Source of the DNA: Sporothrix humicola
Lineage: Eukaryota; Ascomycota; Sordariomycetes; Ophiostomatales; Ophiostomataceae
NCBI GenBank assembly: GCA_021396245.1
Contig: WNYE01000041.1
Span: 124,001-188,000 of the forward strand
Direction of reading: 5' to 3'
Length of the DNA: 64,000 bases
Shown here: positions 10,901 to 23,156 of the stretch, in pieces
Layout of the letters: each line of letters begins with the position of its first letter
How positions within the stretch are numbered: the first letter of the stretch is position 1
Notes under the pieces: model-generated
What the model was told of the DNA's origin: nothing
The model's database searches: none
Seen by the model: the letters and a program-made list of their open reading frames with translations, nothing else
Program-made: the position numbers and the translations under genes

Positions 10901-12248
10901 GAGAGCGAGGCATGGCATTTCCAGCCATGGGGCGTGGGCTCGATGGAAGACCAGGGCTGAGCAAAGGAGCAGCAAGGCTTCTCTGGACCGTGACAACATT
11001 GTGATTGATATCACCCTCACTGCTCAACATACCGTCCAAAGAGTTTGGCGGTTGGAGTGTGGCCTGGGAAAGCATCAAGCTCGGTGGCACACTATCAGGG
11101 GCAGCAACAGGCTGGCCAGCTGACTTTGGTGTGCCATGGGCACTATTGCTCTTCTTACTCTTCTTTGACAGACTCCGAATCTCGGCCTCCTGGATCGCCA
11201 TGATCTCACGCTCCCGGTCATCTTCCTCTCTTGTTCTCCGGCGGCCTCTCTTCTCCTTATCAGCAATCTCCGTAACCTCAAGCAGCGAGTCATAGTCGGA
11301 GTCCGACTCGAGAACCTCGTCATCGATAGGGATAGTAGGGCTTGGGCGAGGATCCCGGAGCATTAGTGGTGCCGGTGGAGGCTTGCGCGGTGGTGGGGCG
11401 GGCGGTGGTGGGAACTGTGACACACCCTCGTCGGAAGAGGCAGCGGGGATTTGGGGAGGCGGGACCTGTGGCGGCTTGCTGGGGAGGCTGCGAGATGGTG
11501 GGAGAGAGAAGCTGATGGGGATATCGTTGGCAGCATTGGTTGTGTGGCGGGCAGAATCGGCCGCGCGATCTTCGGCCTCGTGGTCGTAATTGTCGAGGGC
11601 ATGATCTTGAGGACGAGGCATCGACTCCACGGGGTCCAGCAAATGACTAACAGCAGACGACGCTGCAATAGACGGCTGGTCGGCTGGCGGTGTGATGGGG
11701 TAGGGCGCCAGTGCCATATCCACAGGTGAGTGCAAGGGCGAGTCCTTGACGCTCACAGGTGACGAGGGAACCTCCTCTGCCACAACACGGTTGATCGTCT
11801 CTACACTCAGTGCTGGCAAAGGCGCGGCACCGCCGTTGGGTGCGCCCTTCTGCTTCTGCGATGTGGATTCTGGGACAGGAGGAACTGGTGGCCGGCCGTG
11901 ATCCGGCAGAAGCTCCTTAACCTTCTTCCGGTACTTCTCCTTGTCCTTCAAGGCCTTTTCGAGGTCCTTGTTCAGGCCGAGGATCATAGCCCGCTGTTTG
12001 TCAACTAGACGCCATAGCTGTGCATTCTGCTGGACCTGAGCCTGCTTCTCCTTAAGTAGGTGCTCAATAACAGCCTCTGCACTGCCAGCAGCCTTAATGA
12101 TGGAGGGGATGTCGTGAGTTGTGACGCTGTCGGTCGAGTTCTTCCGTGCAGTAGAGGCGGTCGACAAGGCCGAGACGCCCGAGTCGATCGAGGAATTGCG
12201 GGGAGCACCATTCGCCTCAGCACGGGGCGCTGTCGAGGGGCCAGCCAT
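7950..12248 (-). CDS. BEM3: PX-PH-RhoGAP protein (Bem3 type)
   Basis: A 1,432-aa Rho/Cdc42 GTPase-activating protein that should act at membrane sites of polarised growth. I start it at the ATG at 12,248 (MAGPST), although the frame stays open to a splice-acceptor-like TTTCAG ending at 12,352. Order of parts: a coiled coil at about residues 55-110 (EKQAQVQQNAQLWRLVDKQR), a long Pro/Ser linker, a PX phosphoinositide-binding domain at about 550-695, a PH domain at about 716-833 (GYLTKRGKNFGGWKARFFVL) and a RhoGAP domain at about 1,033-1,225. The GAP domain has the arginine-finger motif GIFRLSG and the later NxxT-like segment in IVFSPTLNIP. The C-tail is Gln/Pro-rich. This order matches budding-yeast Bem3 and its filamentous orthologues. 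No internal intron is needed. Confidence 0.9.
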   Translation of the reverse strand: MAGPSTAPRAEANGAPRNSSIDSGVSALSTASTARKNSTDSVTTHDIPSIIKAAGSAEAVIEHLLKEKQAQVQQNAQLWRLVDKQRAMILGLNKDLEKALKDKEKYRKKVKELLPDHGRPPVPPVPESTSQKQKGAPNGGAAPLPALSVETINRVVAEEVPSSPVSVKDSPLHSPVDMALAPYPITPPADQPSIAASSAVSHLLDPVESMPRPQDHALDNYDHEAEDRAADSARHTTNAANDIPISFSLPPSRSLPSKPPQVPPPQIPAASSDEGVSQFPPPPAPPPRKPPPAPLMLRDPRPSPTIPIDDEVLESDSDYDSLLEVTEIADKEKRGRRRTREEDDREREIMAIQEAEIRSLSKKSKKSNSAHGTPKSAGQPVAAPDSVPPSLMLSQATLQPPNSLDGMLSSEGDINHNVVTVQRSLAAPLLSPGLPSSPRPMAGNAMPRSPLHSPPLSPRMGGNFASAGGAPLSPRPPRQPIPLPPNTPLQTPSPAPGEPLTLSSPKPLNIIKKSSETASQGAPSSPSVKSVNSRESPTERTRIFKGFVTEEFPDLLLPPNALPSIDIKVASSRMKPSRASLISLTQLEEDPVFTLAVFSRADGGELWRVEKDSASLAKLDQRLKQCPAFTARTPDRSLFSGHAPAKLDARRQALNIYLDELLNTQLDNPTAMDLCRYLSTNTLPPNADETGSTSAEVRKEAQANKAKINFGDRPVKTGYLTKRGKNFGGWKARFFVLDGPHLKYYETPGGAHLGTIKLQNAQIGKQSQHNDSNSSPARGGGNNNASDDFDNQYRHAFLILEPKKKDPTALTKHVLCAESDHERDLWVDSLLRWIDYRDENDDDDAPSISGVPGTLDPDRPQSSNDTTRPNGSTAAKKKLTQNKKQQQKQQSSPQQPQPQQSFGKDGLIGVSYEATQQGEIPHGVPSSRQRRNSHDPDMPQTMSSQSPYTISAPRDPQVISDSSGWGGRGLLGASLAPPTVDEKKARKRSFFGFGAKTRTSSDGPSDSLFGDSGSSGPAGASSGGGGGGPNRQVFGAPLAEAVRFNSPVNVNVPLPAVVYRCIQYLEARNAVYEEGIFRLSGSNVLIKQLRERFNNESDVNLLTDSTYHDIHAVASLLKMYLRELPTTILTRDLHMQFLSVTEMANQEEKLSALAELATHLPQANATLLKYLIAFLIRIINNSDRNKMTVRNVGIVFSPTLNIPAPVFALLLQNYEAIFGIEPEEYELPSPVSDDPQNRRPSLSSMSTGATIDPLPQRPSTSHAGESPHRQRLLDAVKSGGNAARNTQTPPPVLMSSAGATMQTRSTPTPPPMQPPPSFPLPKPSQQQAQRMTTYEPQHLSQQQGNSQVTLRPAYESGFVLPAGYDPMQVPASNPVRSNPGYDRPIYEGSGNGGLAAYERNTRRESAILPSSPAMNLNQQQGARNRPGPGNRY

Positions 12249-12351
12249 GACTGCCCGTGATGAGATTGTTGCGCCTGCGAGAGGCTTTGGTGTCACAACG
12301 GAGTCGGAGACGCTTCGATTGTCATTCGGAAAACGAGGGGATACTGCAGGT

Positions 12352-12428
12352 CTGAAAGGGTTGTTAGACAAAGGAACAGGATGAGGGAAAATAAAAGACG
12401 AGAGAGGAATAGAGAAACGAAGAGACAC
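12352..12428 (-). promoter_or_regulatory. Probable 3' splice site in the RhoGAP leader
   Basis: On the minus strand the sequence TCTAACAACCCTTTCAG ends at 12,352. It combines a branch-point-like CTAAC with a good acceptor. The frame downstream is open into the RhoGAP ATG at 12,248, and the intervening residues look protein-like. The gene therefore has either a 5' UTR intron or an N-terminal coding exon further upstream. Confidence 0.55.
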
Positions 12429-12633
12429 ATTGGATCAAATATCATTCAGACGGCCAGAGAACGAACAAGAGAAGCCAAGAGAACGTCAGACTGATAGCCC
12501 GACTTCAGCCCAACCTCTGCTAACTTGTCCCATTGGTCGCAAATGCATCATTGAAGTCCAGTTGGGTCTCTTCAAGTGAAAATGGCGTAAGGATGGAAAG
12601 GTAAATAACACAAAGAAAGTCGAGCAGTGGGTT

Positions 12634-13973
12634 CTAGAATGCGTGTGGTACGAACATAGGATTCGAGATCTCTTCGACGGGCGTCGATGCTCCCGAGGAG
12701 TCACTGTTGAAGTACGTCTTCTCGGCGCCTATGCTCTGATCGCGTTCAGGACGAGGCGATTCAGGGCCGGTGGTCACGATCTGAGGGATGTCGAGGGGCT
12801 CTTGTGAGTTGCCGGTCGTAGTTCGTGGACTGTGTAAAGGTTGCGAGTCTGGGAAGGGAAAGCTGAATCCCGATGGCGCCGCAGATGTCGGGGGCGAGAT
12901 AGCTGTGCTCGTATGGAGCGGGCTGGGAGCTTGTTTTCTTTGAGATCTGTATTTTGTAAGAATGTGAGGAACGAAAGAAGAGGAGACATAGGAGGGTTAA
13001 TTAGCAATTGGTCGTCCAGTTGGAACGACGGTGTGGCAGAATGGGGGCGGTTGCACGGCAGGGTGGCCTGGCCAGAAACGTAGGGAAATGGGCAGGGGGT
13101 GGAGGAAACAGTGTCAGGGCTCTCAGTGGCCCTCTGTGAGACGTTGCGCCAGTGGTTGTACAGCCTTCTCGTAAACAAGTGAGATACAGGTTTATGTATA
13201 GCCACAAGGGCAATCCTTTTTTTTTCGAGAACAGTCCCCAATCTCGACGACGTCAAGAGTCAAGCAGACTAGTTGTCAAGAAATCTAGAGGCAGGAGTGG
13301 CCACTGGCAGAAACAAAAGCGAGGCAGAACCAAAATAGTAGTGTAGTCACGCAGACACGGACAGGGGCTAGGCCGGAGACAAAAGGAGAGCGAAGAGGGG
13401 GGAAAGGAACAGGAAAAAGGGACGGGGACCCCCAAGAGGCTGAGAGAGAGTATATGCGAACGGGTGGTGGGAGTGCAAGAGAGTGTGTGAACGGGCTTAC
13501 CGTGAGGAGAGAGGCGAGTTTGTGTTGGCGCTCGTCTGCAGCAGAGCCGAACGCCCGGCTCCGGAAGAAGAGGGATGTTGGATCTGTGCCCTGTTCGAGC
13601 CTGGAGGGTTGTTGTTGTTGTCCAAGGACGGTCGCGAATATGAGGCGGGAGAGGATGTGAACGAGGGCGACGGCGAAGGAGACGCAGAGACAGGGAAGGA
13701 GGATGAGGAGGAGAGCGTCGGAGAAGAGGGCGAGGCTGGCAGACTGCCGTAGTACTGCTGGTGATGCTGCGAATAGTATGGGAGGTCCTGTCGCGGCTGC
13801 GAAGACTGCAGAGGAGACAATATTTGCGGCGGCTGTTGATGCTGGCGCTGGTATTGGTGTTGCAGCAGCTGCTGTTGTGACGGCTGTTGTGGTTGCCGTT
13901 GTTGATACTGGTGCTCGTAAAAGTCTGCGGAATCTGTCGGCCCAGGGCCACCTTGGGGCGGAAAGTGCGACAT
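12634..13973 (-). CDS. Gln/Pro/Ser-rich protein of unknown function, two exons
   Basis: Predicted 261-aa protein from exons 13973-13501 and 12946-12634, joined across a 554-nt intron (donor GGTAAGC, acceptor ATACAG). The phase is right: two bases are left in exon 1 and one is used from exon 2. Exon 1 starts MSHFPPQGG and is dominated by Gln/His and Ser/Pro runs. Exon 2 reads as clearly coding sequence with an acidic, apparently conserved C-terminus (EPLDIPQIVTTGPE, then EEISNPMFVPHAF, stop). I do not recognise the family and see no domain, signal or membrane segment. It lies head-to-tail upstream of the RhoGAP gene, with only 386 bp between its stop and the RhoGAP ATG. Exon 1 is also phase-compatible with the RhoGAP acceptor at 12,352, so a shared first exon is possible. 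Confidence 0.65.
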
Positions 13974-16900
13974 GGTCTGCAAAAGCGTGGAGACGCGGAG
14001 CGAGGCACGCGGGCAGAGGGCCTGAGACGATGCAGGAGAACAACCCAGTCGGTGACTACTGAGGACGAAGTACACAGTAGAGACTAGAAGGGGGTGTCTT
14101 CACAGAGCGAAAAGAGGAACCCGTCGGGATGGAGAGGTAGGCGAGCGGGAGTTGTCGAGTGACAGCCAATGGGCGAAACGATGCGAGAATGGGACAAGAA
14201 CGAGACGGGGGTGAGGTCGAGGGGAGGAGAGGAGAAAGTCTGGGCGGTCACTGTGCAAGACGAGGAACAAAGCCAAAGCAGGTGGCGGTCGTGGGCCAGA
14301 CGAGGGTCAGAGCTCGGCGAACCACAGGGCAGCCTCGTTGGTGGTTTCGAGATGCCTGGATGACCCTGATTGACGTCGCATAGAGCAGCGGGACGGCAAG
14401 TGGTGGCAGCGAAAGTAGTATGCAGTATTGAGTGAGTTGAAGCGGGTTGACTGGGGGGATGCAAGGCAGAGGACGAGATCGAGCGGTCAGGCCGTGCAAT
14501 CAAGACCCAGATGAAGTGCTAGAATAACGAAATTGAGTCCGTCTGCCCATGCAATTGACTACTTTCGTACTCCGTAGACAGGTGACAGGCTGAACCAGGC
14601 AGGCTGACAAGAAAAAAAATGGCCCCAAAAATGGGACAAAGAATCTGGAAACGCCGGGTCGAAGACTGCCGGACTGGTTCGGCTGGGTTATTGGCTACAC
14701 ACCACTACGCGCCAGCCAGGTAAAAGGAGGCAAGATGCGTAGTGGGATCTAGTAGCAGGACGGTGCAAGTGACGTGTGTTGGCGTGTGTAGGGGGTGCAT
14801 GTGCGTTGGTTTGTCCGTCGTAATTTGGGTTGCTCGTGAAAATTGGCAGAGAGAGAGTTTGAAACATCGACAAAGTTGCCCCCGAAAAATAGAAATCAAA
14901 ATACGCATGTATTCCGTAGTGTCGGAGGAGGAAAGAGCGAGGTACTCCCGTGCAGGTGGCAAGGTTGGGAAGGTGGACACTGGAGCAAAGACTGGAGACA
15001 AGAGACACACTCACCTGCCCACCTGCCCTAGCAGCTGGCAAGACAGGATAGAAAAAGGAAATTGCGACCACTGGCGTCCAGGGACAGAAACCGGTTCTGC
15101 CAGCCAATACGGCCGGCGGGCCTAGTCGCGATTGCCCAAAAGAGAAACCGTCTTTGCGGCGACTTCCTTAGTTTCTTGTCAACTTTGCGGTACCTGCCCA
15201 CGTTACTGGCCCGGCCATTTCTGTAGTCAAAAACTATTTGGAACGGGCAGCAGGAACGGAGACGTTTGTGGCGCTCCTGCCATAAGTGAACCAATGCAGA
15301 GCAATTAGACAGCAAGAGCGACCTGCATACGCTTGCGCGTAGTTGCATGGAGAGGCACAGACTATTTTCTGATTAATGTCAACAATTGCTGTTTTGATGA
15401 TCATGCCCCGTGTTCTGCACAAATGCAGCTTTCCGCCATCCACGGACCAAAAAAGGCATCACAAACCAACAGCCACGCATCTGCCGATCGAGGAATCGCT
15501 GACCTCGTTCTCGAAGTCGCAAAACGCGTCGTTGGCCATACGGGCACAGAGACCACCTCGCACAAGTACTCGGTACTTCTTCGATCTTACTCGAACAAGG
15601 CCAGGTAAGATACTCAGACAGCGCCTATTTGTGCCTGTGCCTGTTAGCTATCTAACAAATAAGATACCGCTGTACGACATTTTACTCCGTACAACGATAG
15701 GGATCCACCAGTACAACCTCCTTGGTGTCGCAGCCCGGAGGGAGGGCCCGCTCCCAACACCACATGCAACGCCTCTGGCTGGCTCAGGCATGACAGTCGA
15801 GAACAAGACCCGGCCGGGCCACTCCTATTTGCCTTGCCTGGCGCCGACGGGTGTTATGTGCGGCTCGACTGTGCACCGGACTTGTACCTGCAGCTGGGAG
15901 ATACCTATCTCTGATCCAGGAACAACTGAAGAAAAGGGTGGCACGAAAGAGGACAAGAGGTCAGCGGCCACCATCAAAGAGAGCGTCGAAAAGTCCAACG
16001 TGTCGGGTGGCTGACCTGAACCCATCTACGATACAATTGACTCTCATAAGAAACCCAAAAAGAAACCCATCGTGACCTGAGACTCTCACGTCATCTTCGT
16101 TGCAAGACACTGTCCCAGACCGGATCATCTCTCGCAATCCCATATTGAGAAAAAAAAAAAAAAAAAGGAAAGGGAAACTGCGACACTCAGACAATGGCAG
16201 TCATTGTGGCCTCGCCGTTTCGTCCTTGGCTTGTCTACAAATCGCACCGTCCACAAAGCAGAGCTCAGAACGGAGGCTTTGTATTAATTAAAAATTCAGG
16301 GACGGTGGCAGGGATGGGTCACTGACAGTGGTTCAAGTGGAGTCTGCCTCTGGAATGAGAAGCGCGCCCCAGGTTTCGAAAAGAAGAGACCCTGGTGGCA
16401 AAGATCTCTTGGTGGTTGGCTCTCTCACAACGCAACAGCCCCTCTCCACCAATCCTCATAGCGGACACGGCGGCTGTCTTGGCTTCCACGCCAGGGCCAG
16501 AACAAGCACCAAAAGCGGCCAGGCCCCTGCTCTTACCTGAACGTTTTGGAGATAACATTGATACTACAACCCACTCGCTGCCATCGTTGTGGAGAGAGCC
16601 CCTTTTCGCGAGCTCTCATTTCGCTACCCAGGCGCCGGCTAGCAACTACGGAGCAAACAGCACGTGTCAAAAAGTCTGACGCCAAAGGAAACGAAATCAG
16701 CACCAAAACCCACGAAGTAAGCAGCCTGTGCTCCTGGGAAAGGGGACAAATATTCAGAAGGCGAACGACAATGAGAAAGACAAACAAACAACGAGAACTG
16801 AGGCGCCTTACTCCAGTGTCAACCGAAGAACAAAGAATCAAGTGCTCGTGGGGGTACAACCAGAGTTGTCATGAAAGCGAATTTAACCTTTTGCCAGGCG

Positions 16901-19900
16901 GCCCCAGGAAAGTGTGATGGACAGGGACGCCCACAGGACATGAAGCGTCGTTTATGGATTCTCGTTTCTTAATAGAGCACGCACTGGTCCTCTGGCATGC
17001 CCCTTTGAATGGCAGACACGAAGACGATGCTCCGCATTTTTGTGCCCTAGCCAGCAATATCAGAGGCGAGACAGCACATGAACGGTGGCCCCCAAAAAGT
17101 GCCAGAAAGAAGCTTGTTCCGCCAAGTCAAATTTCCAGTCAATGGCTTCGAAAATCCGGCTTGCGGAAGATTAATATGCTGTGCTGCTTGACATGCAAGC
17201 CTCTAAGCTGACTCTGGTGTAGCGGCATGGCCCCTCTCCAACGGCTTTATATTGTCTTTTGCATTGGTGCCAGCGCTAGAAAGGCTAGGAAGGCAAGGAA
17301 ACGCCCCTCCAAATGATGGCAGGGCGGACGACGAAATAGGCTCTTGCTCCGACTGCATGCCATAGAGTGGCCCATTTCAGCGATGGCACTGATGGCACTG
17401 AAATTCGACTGGATATTCAATTCACCTGGAATCGATCTTTCCAAAAACTAAGGACGGAGTACGTGATGCGATCCTGCAGTGCCCATCGCGATCTCGTTAT
17501 CAGACAAAACAGAGGCAAACAAACAAAGACACAGCGCGCCCTGTCAGCCTTTTCAGCCACCCCCTTGCGGCTTCCACTGCTGTTCTTTACCTCCTTTGCC
17601 TTCTCCCTTCCCTTCGCGCCTGTTCCTGATAAGCGACTCGGGCTGGGAGACAAAGGGTCCAAAAAAAGGGTCTGTCTCCCGTCATTCCTCCTTGCAGCTG
17701 CCCGGCCACCCCATATCTCTCCCCGAGACATACCCGTCAGAAAAAGCAACGAGAGGGCGGCGAAGGGAACCGTCTTGCAGGAAAAGCGCGGCTGCAACAT
17801 GCACGATAGGTGAAAGCAGGGACAAACTCTAAACAGTGTCGAGTCCGACATTCCGTATATGCAGTTCAAATTAGCAGCATGCAAGAACGGAGACTAAAGC
17901 TCGCACATATGCTGTTAGCACATCTATATCTCACGAAGACATGTGAGGAGATACTCGCATTGTCACATCCCTGAGAGCAAACCGGTGCGCTCGCCCCTTT
18001 TCTCCCTCCCCGTTGTCCTATGGAGAACGTTGAGAATGACAAAGGGAAAATCGACAAGAAAGGAAGGAAAGGAAACGAAGCCCGCCGGCAGCAAGAAGCA
18101 TTGCCGCCGATCCAGCCAACAGGCGCTCCAATCAGCTAGCATGCCAGCATGTTCACCTATCCACCGCTATCCAACCCCTGGTCTTCTCCAGCATGGACCC
18201 CTGGCCACCCCTGGCGGGTTCCTGCACCTATCTGTATATTGCTGAGGAGTAAGACCTCCATTTTGCAGCAGCTTTGCAGCATCTTTTTTCACGTGAAGCG
18301 TCAGCGAGCGATTTCGCAATTGCAGTTGACCCAATTTCGATCTACAAAGTGGCACAGGCTTGGACGATGCGGTTGTTCGTCATCTAGTACAGCTTGCGGG
18401 GCCACGATGCAAAAATGCTGCAATTTGGTACATGCAAGCAATGGTGGATATCGTGAAAGGGCCAGAACAAAATCAAGAGCAAAAATGGAGGGAGTGAAGC
18501 AAGCAGAGGCAGGAAGGGCGGCCCTGAGCTTCCCCCACACAAACTTGCCCACGCAAAAGAAGCCCAAACGCCTCACCATAGCCTGGCCCCCGTGCAATAC
18601 CATCCTGCTATATCAGCAGCTTGCCATCCGGCTGATTCGGGGCGCGTTGTCTCAAACGTGGACAACTAGCTCGGCTCACGGAAGCTCACCTTTCCATATG
18701 TCTACTATGTCCCTGCTGACCATGGACCGTTTTTGTTCACTCTCCTTGTTTTTGTTTTTATTTTTCATCCGGTCTCTCCTGTCGCCCTATCTGCCAACGC
18801 CGACCCAGAAAAGCTCAAGACGGGTTTGAAAATGCTGTTTTGTTAGCCAATCAAGCACTCTCCCCTGGTGTTGTTTGATGTTGGCAGTTTGGGATAGCGG
18901 TGTGACAACTCCAACCTTAATTGACGTTGAAAAAGGGGGGAGAAACGACGCTGTTCCTATTTGGTGAGGCCCAGACCCGGCCACGGCCCTGCATGGCTCT
19001 CTGGCCTCGTGCTCATGAGGGGAGCGATTGAGGGTGTGATGTCTCGAGTGCCAAAGTGTGGAAAGAGGGAATAGATGCGACGAATGACAGGACGGAGTGC
19101 CACACACCCACATCGAGTGCGATTTCGACAACGTTCCTATTTGGGCACTGTGGCGCACCCTCTGGCAAGCTGGGCGTTCCTGGTGGTGCCAGCGCCGCAA
19201 AGTTGCTGCCAGCGATGAAGCTACCAGGCCAAACAAAGCAGACAAACCAGCCAAACAGATTCGACACCGCGGCCATTGTCATGATACGGGACAGACCCAG
19301 GGCGGGTCTTGCTGCACGTAATTTAACTCTTGGCCCAGCTACGGGCGCGCGCATTGGAGCCAGCGCACACGGCCCTGCCGCCTGCACTCATCTGCGAGCA
19401 CTTTGAGTGGCCTGGCCGCCGATGGGATGGATGTGATCAATCGAGACGAATGGCAAAGGGCGTCATCGAGAGTGTCATGGACAGTGGCCAGGCTGCCGAC
19501 AACGGGCCGCCCAGCCTATGAGCGGAGGTGCAGCACGGAGGGCATTGTGCTGTGTACACTGCACGTTACAACTACGGGCCCGAAAGGAAAGCGACGGATC
19601 TAGCTTCAAACTCGCAAAACATGGACAACGCAGAACAGCATCCTGCCATTGTAACAGCGCTGTAACGAATCCTGCCTCCAGAGTAAGCACTTGGGAGTTC
19701 GCCCAGCAGGCCTGGCCCCCCTCTGCGTGCACCGACTAATTATCTTACACACAGACAAAAGGAGCCACAGCAAGAGCAGCCAAAGAAACAGATGAAGGAC
19801 AGAATACGCACAGAGGAAACCGATTCCCCTCAAATCCAGAAGAAGCTTAAATTGAGTACCACTGAAACGGGGCGATTCGCCTTGACTACTGCAGCGTCCC

Positions 19901-22900
19901 GTGTTCCGTTGTCTGGTTCTTCTGCGACCTCTGTGACCTCTCCTTTTGTGACAATGGCACAGCGTGCAGAAGACGAGACGGTCAAAGCGAGAGAGAGGGG
20001 TTGCGTCGCGGACGCCATTTCTTCTATTTACATGTCGAGTCAACAAGCCAATGACACTGTTAGCTTGGGCTGAAGGTTGCATCCAGTTATCGTTCTCTGA
20101 CATCGGCTTTCCGTCAACGAGTTTCTGCCATCGGAGTTTGTTTACTTCCATCCCCCTTTTTTCTGACGGAGAATCTCTCTTACATTTCTCCTCTTGGTCA
20201 AAGACACTGGGCAAAAAAAGACTCGACCACTCCCACCTTGTTTTCGTCTCATCTTTTTTGCACGGCGCTTTGCTGTCAATAACGAGATTTGAAACACGGG
20301 GACGGCAATGTGAGATTTCAAACGGGATAAAATCGCGAGGGGGCGGGTGGCCAATGCTTCTTTCCCATACGACCTCGACGACTTCCAGGCACGCGCTGTC
20401 CGTCTGGTCCTCGTCTTTTACAAAGGGCTTGCTCGTGTGCCTCCAGCAAGCTGGATAGCCTCAATCTCAATTCTAGCGGATGGCGATTGTGTTTCGCCTT
20501 TTGCTTGGCTTTTTGCAGATCGGAAACTCATGTCCTGCACTCTATTTGCGGCAAAGCGAAAGAGCGGGAGAGAGGCCAAGAGACAAATGGGCATTATCAA
20601 AATTGGCCGTGTGCAATACAGCAATATACGCGGATCGGCCTTCATATCGGTTTTCATTTCATCTATTGAATGTGCGCAAGGCGATATGAGATGGAATCTT
20701 TTTATTTTCAGATGTGACAAGATTATATCCAAGATGAAGGGGCATGATCGGCGATGACGACAACCAGAGAAAGTTGAGGACGGACAAAACGCGAAATCGA
20801 CAACAGCGACAGCGACAACAACAATAACAACAGTAACAAACAGAAAACAACACCCCCAAAAAGCGTGGCGCAGGATACGAGGCCAAGTTGTTTTGAAAAG
20901 ATCTTGATACCGTCCGCAGCACCGGGTAAACTGCGCGTCAAGTGGCGATGCAAACAACTGAAGCTTGAGATAGACAACATGTGGCGTCGGAGGCGTTGTC
21001 GATATGATCACCAGGTGGTACTTGTTATCAAAAATACGAGGGACAACGAAACGAACAAAAAACAAAAATAGCATCGCAGAACACTCATGATCAAGTTGTG
21101 ACGAGGCTTACGCATCCCGCGATATTAGTCCTGGTCTCGAGACTGAAAATGTCCAGGGTGCAAGATGATGCTTGTTCCTCAACGTATGCAAGTCATTAAG
21201 TGTTGACTTGACATGCACTCGCTTTTGTCTGCTCGTCTTCCTTTTCTTTTTTTTTTCTTTTTTTGGCTCGTTTCTATTCTTCGACCTTGTTCTCTATTTT
21301 TTTCGCTTCTCGATGTTTCGTTGAACTTGGATGTCCTCCCCTGCAACACGTCCCTGTTCGAGTCTTTACCCAGACGCCACATCCCAAGACATGCTACGCA
21401 CAAGCATGTCTGCATACGTACACTGTAGGGGCAAACAAAAGAAAAAAGAGGGTGTGTGGATGTGCTCACGGTCGAGCACAGGACATATTTGTTCGAGGAC
21501 GGCGCACAGCGCAAGTCGGTTAAAAAAGAACGCAGAAAAAGAGTGAGCAATACGTCGCACTTGCAGGGCAAGAAAGGAACGGGCCAGGGTATCTTGCAAC
21601 TCACATTGCACGGTACGCACCCCAGAACCAGAAACGAAGACGAAGACGAAAGAGGGATGCAGCGGTCTGGTTGCAGAGAACCGTCACCAGTCGGCGATGG
21701 CCGTTGAGTCGTGACGTGCCAAGACGAAAAATTCGAGAACAGCGACAGCAACGGTGACAGCAATGGCGACAGAAACAGCAACAAAGAGTTCTTGAAACAT
21801 TAGCAAAGGCTTATGACGGCGCAACAAGGCCGATGAGGCTGGCTATGAGGCTTTCCTGAGGCTGATGCGAGGCTGGTTGATACGCTTTTTGTGTCTTTTA
21901 TGGTCTTTGCATCTAGTCTTTGTGTGGCTGTCGAGACAGCCAAGACAAGGAAACATTCAACAAAACCCAAGTGGAAACTGCAAGAGTTGAAGATAAACAA
22001 GAGATCTCTGGGCAGCAAAATGCGGTTATCATTGTGGCTGTCCAACGGGCTGTCCAGCGATTTGCTTTGTTGTTGACAATTAAATGTCAAATAGTTGAAA
22101 AATCGAGTTGGAAGTCAACAAGTCTCGGTCTCGAATCGGTTTCAGGATCTAGAGGCCTCTTTTTTTCTGGTGGGGGAGTAGCGTCTTTTTTAATCCTTTT
22201 CCCTTCTTTTTTTGTTTCCAACCTTGTTTATTTTTGGATGCAAGGAAGCCCTGCATGAGATCGCTTGAAGCGGGTAAAAAGAAGAAAGTCAAAATAAAAA
22301 AGAAGGAGAAGAAAAGCAAGTGCCCGAAAAGAAAGAAGAAAAAAAGGTTGCGACCCGCAAATCGACAACCCCATTTTGCAGTTCTTACAACCGGCCGGAG
22401 ACAAGTCAGAAGAGCAGTATCGCCCAGGAATAAACAAGAAAAGATGCGTCCCGGTCCAAGGCTTGGTCGAGAATCCTGCACTCTAGAATCCTCTCAGGTG
22501 CAACATTCAACGATCAATACTCTTCAAAGTGAACTTATTGCTTCTTTTTCGCTCACAATCCCCGTTCATAATCCCTGCTGCAGTTCTTTGCGTCCCCTGT
22601 CGAGACGGTCACGAGCGTTGATTCCTCTGTTTCGGGTGTGCAGGCAAAGCATTGTGCGTGCATTGTCTTTGCATAGAGAATGTCACCGCCCTTTGCAAGT
22701 GCATGTATGGGGTATGTGGTGTGAAATATACATAGATAATGAGAGTTGACAGTGCCCATGGCAACTGAATGATGCTCAAAAGAAGAGAAGAAGGTGATAC
22801 ACGTGATGTTTGCAGACGATGTTTTCTTATTTCCTATTCAGGCTATCCGAGACGCATCACAAAGGGAGTAAGTACAAGACTGTGTATATTCTGTTTTTGA

Positions 22901-23156
22901 TTTTGTGTTCTGTAGCTGAGTTTGACTAACTGTTTTTATAGATGGTTTTTGAAGGCCATAATTCATGATGAAGCCCAACAAACGCCATGCTCCGGACATG
23001 AAAAGAAGAAAGCACAAAACAAAAGAACCAAAACATAAATCATGACATGAAATCGTGAAAGACAAACGGACAAAAGAAGAAGAAGAAGGGAAATAAAACA
23101 AGAACGGACAAAATACACAACGCTAATCATGACAGATTCATACATCGAGACGACAC
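13974..23156. other. 9.2 kb block without a supportable gene
   Basis: I scanned both strands and found only short overlapping frames without conserved-looking peptides, consistent domains or paired splice sites. The first part (13,974 to about 14,600) is the likely promoter of the gene ending at 12,634. The block holds simple tracts (A17 at 16,150-16,166; CAA/AAC-rich DNA near 20,800-20,860; purine-rich DNA at 22,270-22,350) and several TACTCCGTA-type motifs (14,568; 15,683; 17,454). Base composition is not AT-shifted, so it is not RIP-mutated repeat. It could hold long regulatory DNA, non-coding RNA or lineage-specific genes that I cannot see. Confidence 0.5.
16150..16166. repeat. Poly(A) tract
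   Basis: Seventeen consecutive A residues in non-coding DNA. It could be a slippage tract or a retrotransposed tail; no matching retro-copy is evident next to it. Confidence 0.8.

Noticed and set aside
11075..11323. Arg-rich minus-strand frame suggesting a separate small protein
   Set aside because: It lies inside the RhoGAP coding sequence in another phase.
15376..16014. 212-codon plus-strand open frame
   Set aside because: No recognisable motif, and its composition matches the surrounding non-coding DNA.
18149..18829. 226-codon plus-strand open frame in the gene-free block
   Set aside because: The peptide has no domain-like order, mixed composition and no splice partners; the start context is weak.
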